A stretch of DNA of 64,000 nt from Oegoconia quadripuncta (Eukaryota > Arthropoda > Insecta > Lepidoptera > Autostichidae). The stretch lies in the NCBI GenBank assembly GCA_949316235.1, contig OX438744.1:36514778-36578777 (forward strand). The letters are read 5' to 3'. The notes under the pieces are model-generated. The model had not been told where the DNA came from. It made no database searches and saw only the letters and a list, made by a program, of their open reading frames with translations. Position numbers and translations under genes: made by a program. Numbering within the stretch: the first letter of the stretch is position 1; every line of letters begins with the position of its first letter. Below, piece after piece: positions 62,430 to 64,000 of this stretch.

Positions 62430-62821
62430 GGCTTTTTGGCGGGAACTCGGCGAGTGAAGTAGCATTTTTCTTTATAATTCTTATAATTTGTGCATTCTGA
62501 CTTTTGAAGCTTAATAATGGCAGAATATTGTGCAGCAAACGTTAGTGATGGTGTACAAGTGAAGGGAAGTGTAAATTAAAGTGCGTAACGCAGCTTTCGG
62601 GTTCCCACAAGAAGCCGCCAAAATCTTTTGTAAAGCATTCTGCCACTTTACTGAAGAATGACTTGACCGTGACTAGACTCTGTATACGCCAAGTATACGA
62701 CGAATTACTTGTTTTGACTAAGACTGACTTACAAACTGAAGAAATAAGATAAATAAGACATGGCTGTTATGGGCTAGATCCCTTTGCCTTCTCCTAGAGG
62801 AGAAAATAAAACTAAAAAAAA
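62430..62821 (+). mobile_element. R retroposon copy R9
   Basis: Full-length, about 390 bp, gctttttggcgggaactcgg to gaggagaaaataaaact plus A run. It lies just after the last recognisable P-element residues. Confidence 0.92.
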
Positions 62822-64000
62822 ATCAAGAATGAAATCATTTATAGAAATGTTTGTGGATTTCAATTTTATAGACTGTGACCTTAGATTATACTGTGACATA
62901 CATAAAAGAAATCTTCAAGATTGTAATTATAGTTGTATACAGTTGGTGCAGAAATGTCAATAGAATTATGAACGGTAAATGTGTACATGATGGTGATGAT
63001 GATGAGATGTAGTGGCACGCGAATATTATTTAAAACATAAAAATTAAAGTGTATAACAATCATTTACGTACCTATATTAAACTTTTGTCCATAGATTACG
63101 GGGTTATTTTTACCATAAGCTTAGTTTTATAGAGGTATTGTAATGTTAAGTAATATAGTGTCTATACACCAGGCTCCCACTTCTGAAATTATGCGAACAA
63201 TGGACTTACGAAATTCAGCGTGAGCCCTTGATTTGAGTTATTAAGACTGTAATTCAATAAAAATTATTGTTAGAGACGTGATTTATAATAACGTAGTAGC
63301 TAAATTCCTATTAAAGATTTCAATTCAAAAGTGACCCATTTTTTTCATTGACTTATCTACCAAGTAATGACATGCAATATTTGTTGAATTACTAGTTCCA
63401 AGACGTGGATATTTAAAATAAAACACATTACTCCTCTTTTTGAAATTAGTTATTCAACAAATATTACAATACAATTTAAAATAAGTAGGTAGGCAGTCTT
63501 GCGCAACTCCCTAGTAAAATATTTTTGTATGGACTGGGTCAGTTTCATGGCACCAACCAAACAACATTGCAATAGTAATACCAGTATGAAAGTAACATTT
63601 TGTATGTGAGAATATAGAAGTAAAATCAAAATAGCAATTAATGTTTATTTCTTGAAATAAATTTTTAATTACGTAATTTTATAAACATGAAAATAGTGCA
63701 GTTGCTATTATAGATTACAAGTACGTCATTTGTGATGCATTTCTCATATTTTTTTAGCGGTGTTCACACTAAAAGAATGAATATAAAAAAATTGCTGCCG
63801 AAAACAGCACTGCGAGTACGCAACATTTTTGGAATTCTTGTATTTAACTTCTTTTGCTGTTCTAATTATTTATTTCGTGGAATTAACGTAATTTCAACAG
63901 CTCCGGTAAGACATTGAGTTGAGCCGTCGTTCCTCTGTCTTACCCCTTTGTATTTTGGACATCTGGACTTGTTCGTGATATTTAGTTATTTATTCGAGAA
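62822..64000. other. AT-rich intergenic DNA
   Basis: I see no gene or recognised repeat up to the right edge. Confidence 0.45.

Overview
The window looks like gene-poor, repeat-rich lepidopteran (moth or butterfly) nuclear DNA. Genes have introns with GT..AG borders. The background is full of repeat families that I recognise as typical of Lepidoptera: tRNA-headed SINEs, RTE-, Jockey- and I/R1-like non-LTR retrotransposons, mariner/Tc1 elements and foldback MITEs. No prokaryotic features are present. The species cannot be named from the sequence.

The most interesting content is a small gene family with an unusual domain order: an N-terminal THAP zinc finger, a short acidic exon, a ZZ-type zinc finger split over two exons, a short helical exon beginning E-[VI]-Q-x-[IV]-L, a KVEVKVEP-type exon and an acidic/basic tail exon. 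Three bodies are present with matching exon order and intron phases. Paralogue A (+, 927-5160) enters from the left edge and shows only its last three exons. Paralogue B (-, 20112-10260) runs from the acidic exon to the tail. Paralogue C (+, 41701-55599) has a THAP head and nine exons that join into one 443-residue frame. A fourth THAP head (D, 29551-30022, +) has no body next to it. In B almost every downstream exon has been locally amplified: the 3' end of the ZZ exon with its splice donor is repeated ten times in a GC-rich minisatellite (14740-15762), the helical exon carries an 18-bp repeat, the tail exon carries a 60-bp repeat, and the tail exon itself is duplicated. In C the 32-codon acidic exon is tandemly duplicated in frame.

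An unrelated four-exon minus-strand gene (26598-20719, 176 codons before the stop) encodes only the bipartite PAI/RED-like helix-turn-helix DNA-binding part of a Tc1-type transposase, with phase-0 introns and no catalytic domain. It looks like a host gene made from a transposase.

The rest is mobile DNA. 1-430 is a minus-strand Jockey-like RT. 16096-17347 is a mariner copy bounded by TA. 18180-25190 holds several Jockey and RTE relics. 28340-34285 has two copies of a non-LTR element with RNase H. 34285-36960 is a rearranged Jockey-like element. 36994-38574 is a nearly intact Tc1 element with one frameshift. 38860-39650 is a Gypsy pol fragment. 44860-46905 is an internally deleted DNA transposon with subterminal motif clusters. 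59045-62380 is a P-element (THAP9-like) relic interrupted by a Jockey fragment and a SINE. A ~390-bp poly(A) retroposon family (nine copies; two have 13-bp target duplications) clusters upstream of all three THAP-coding loci. Stretches where I see nothing beyond AT-rich DNA are listed as such.
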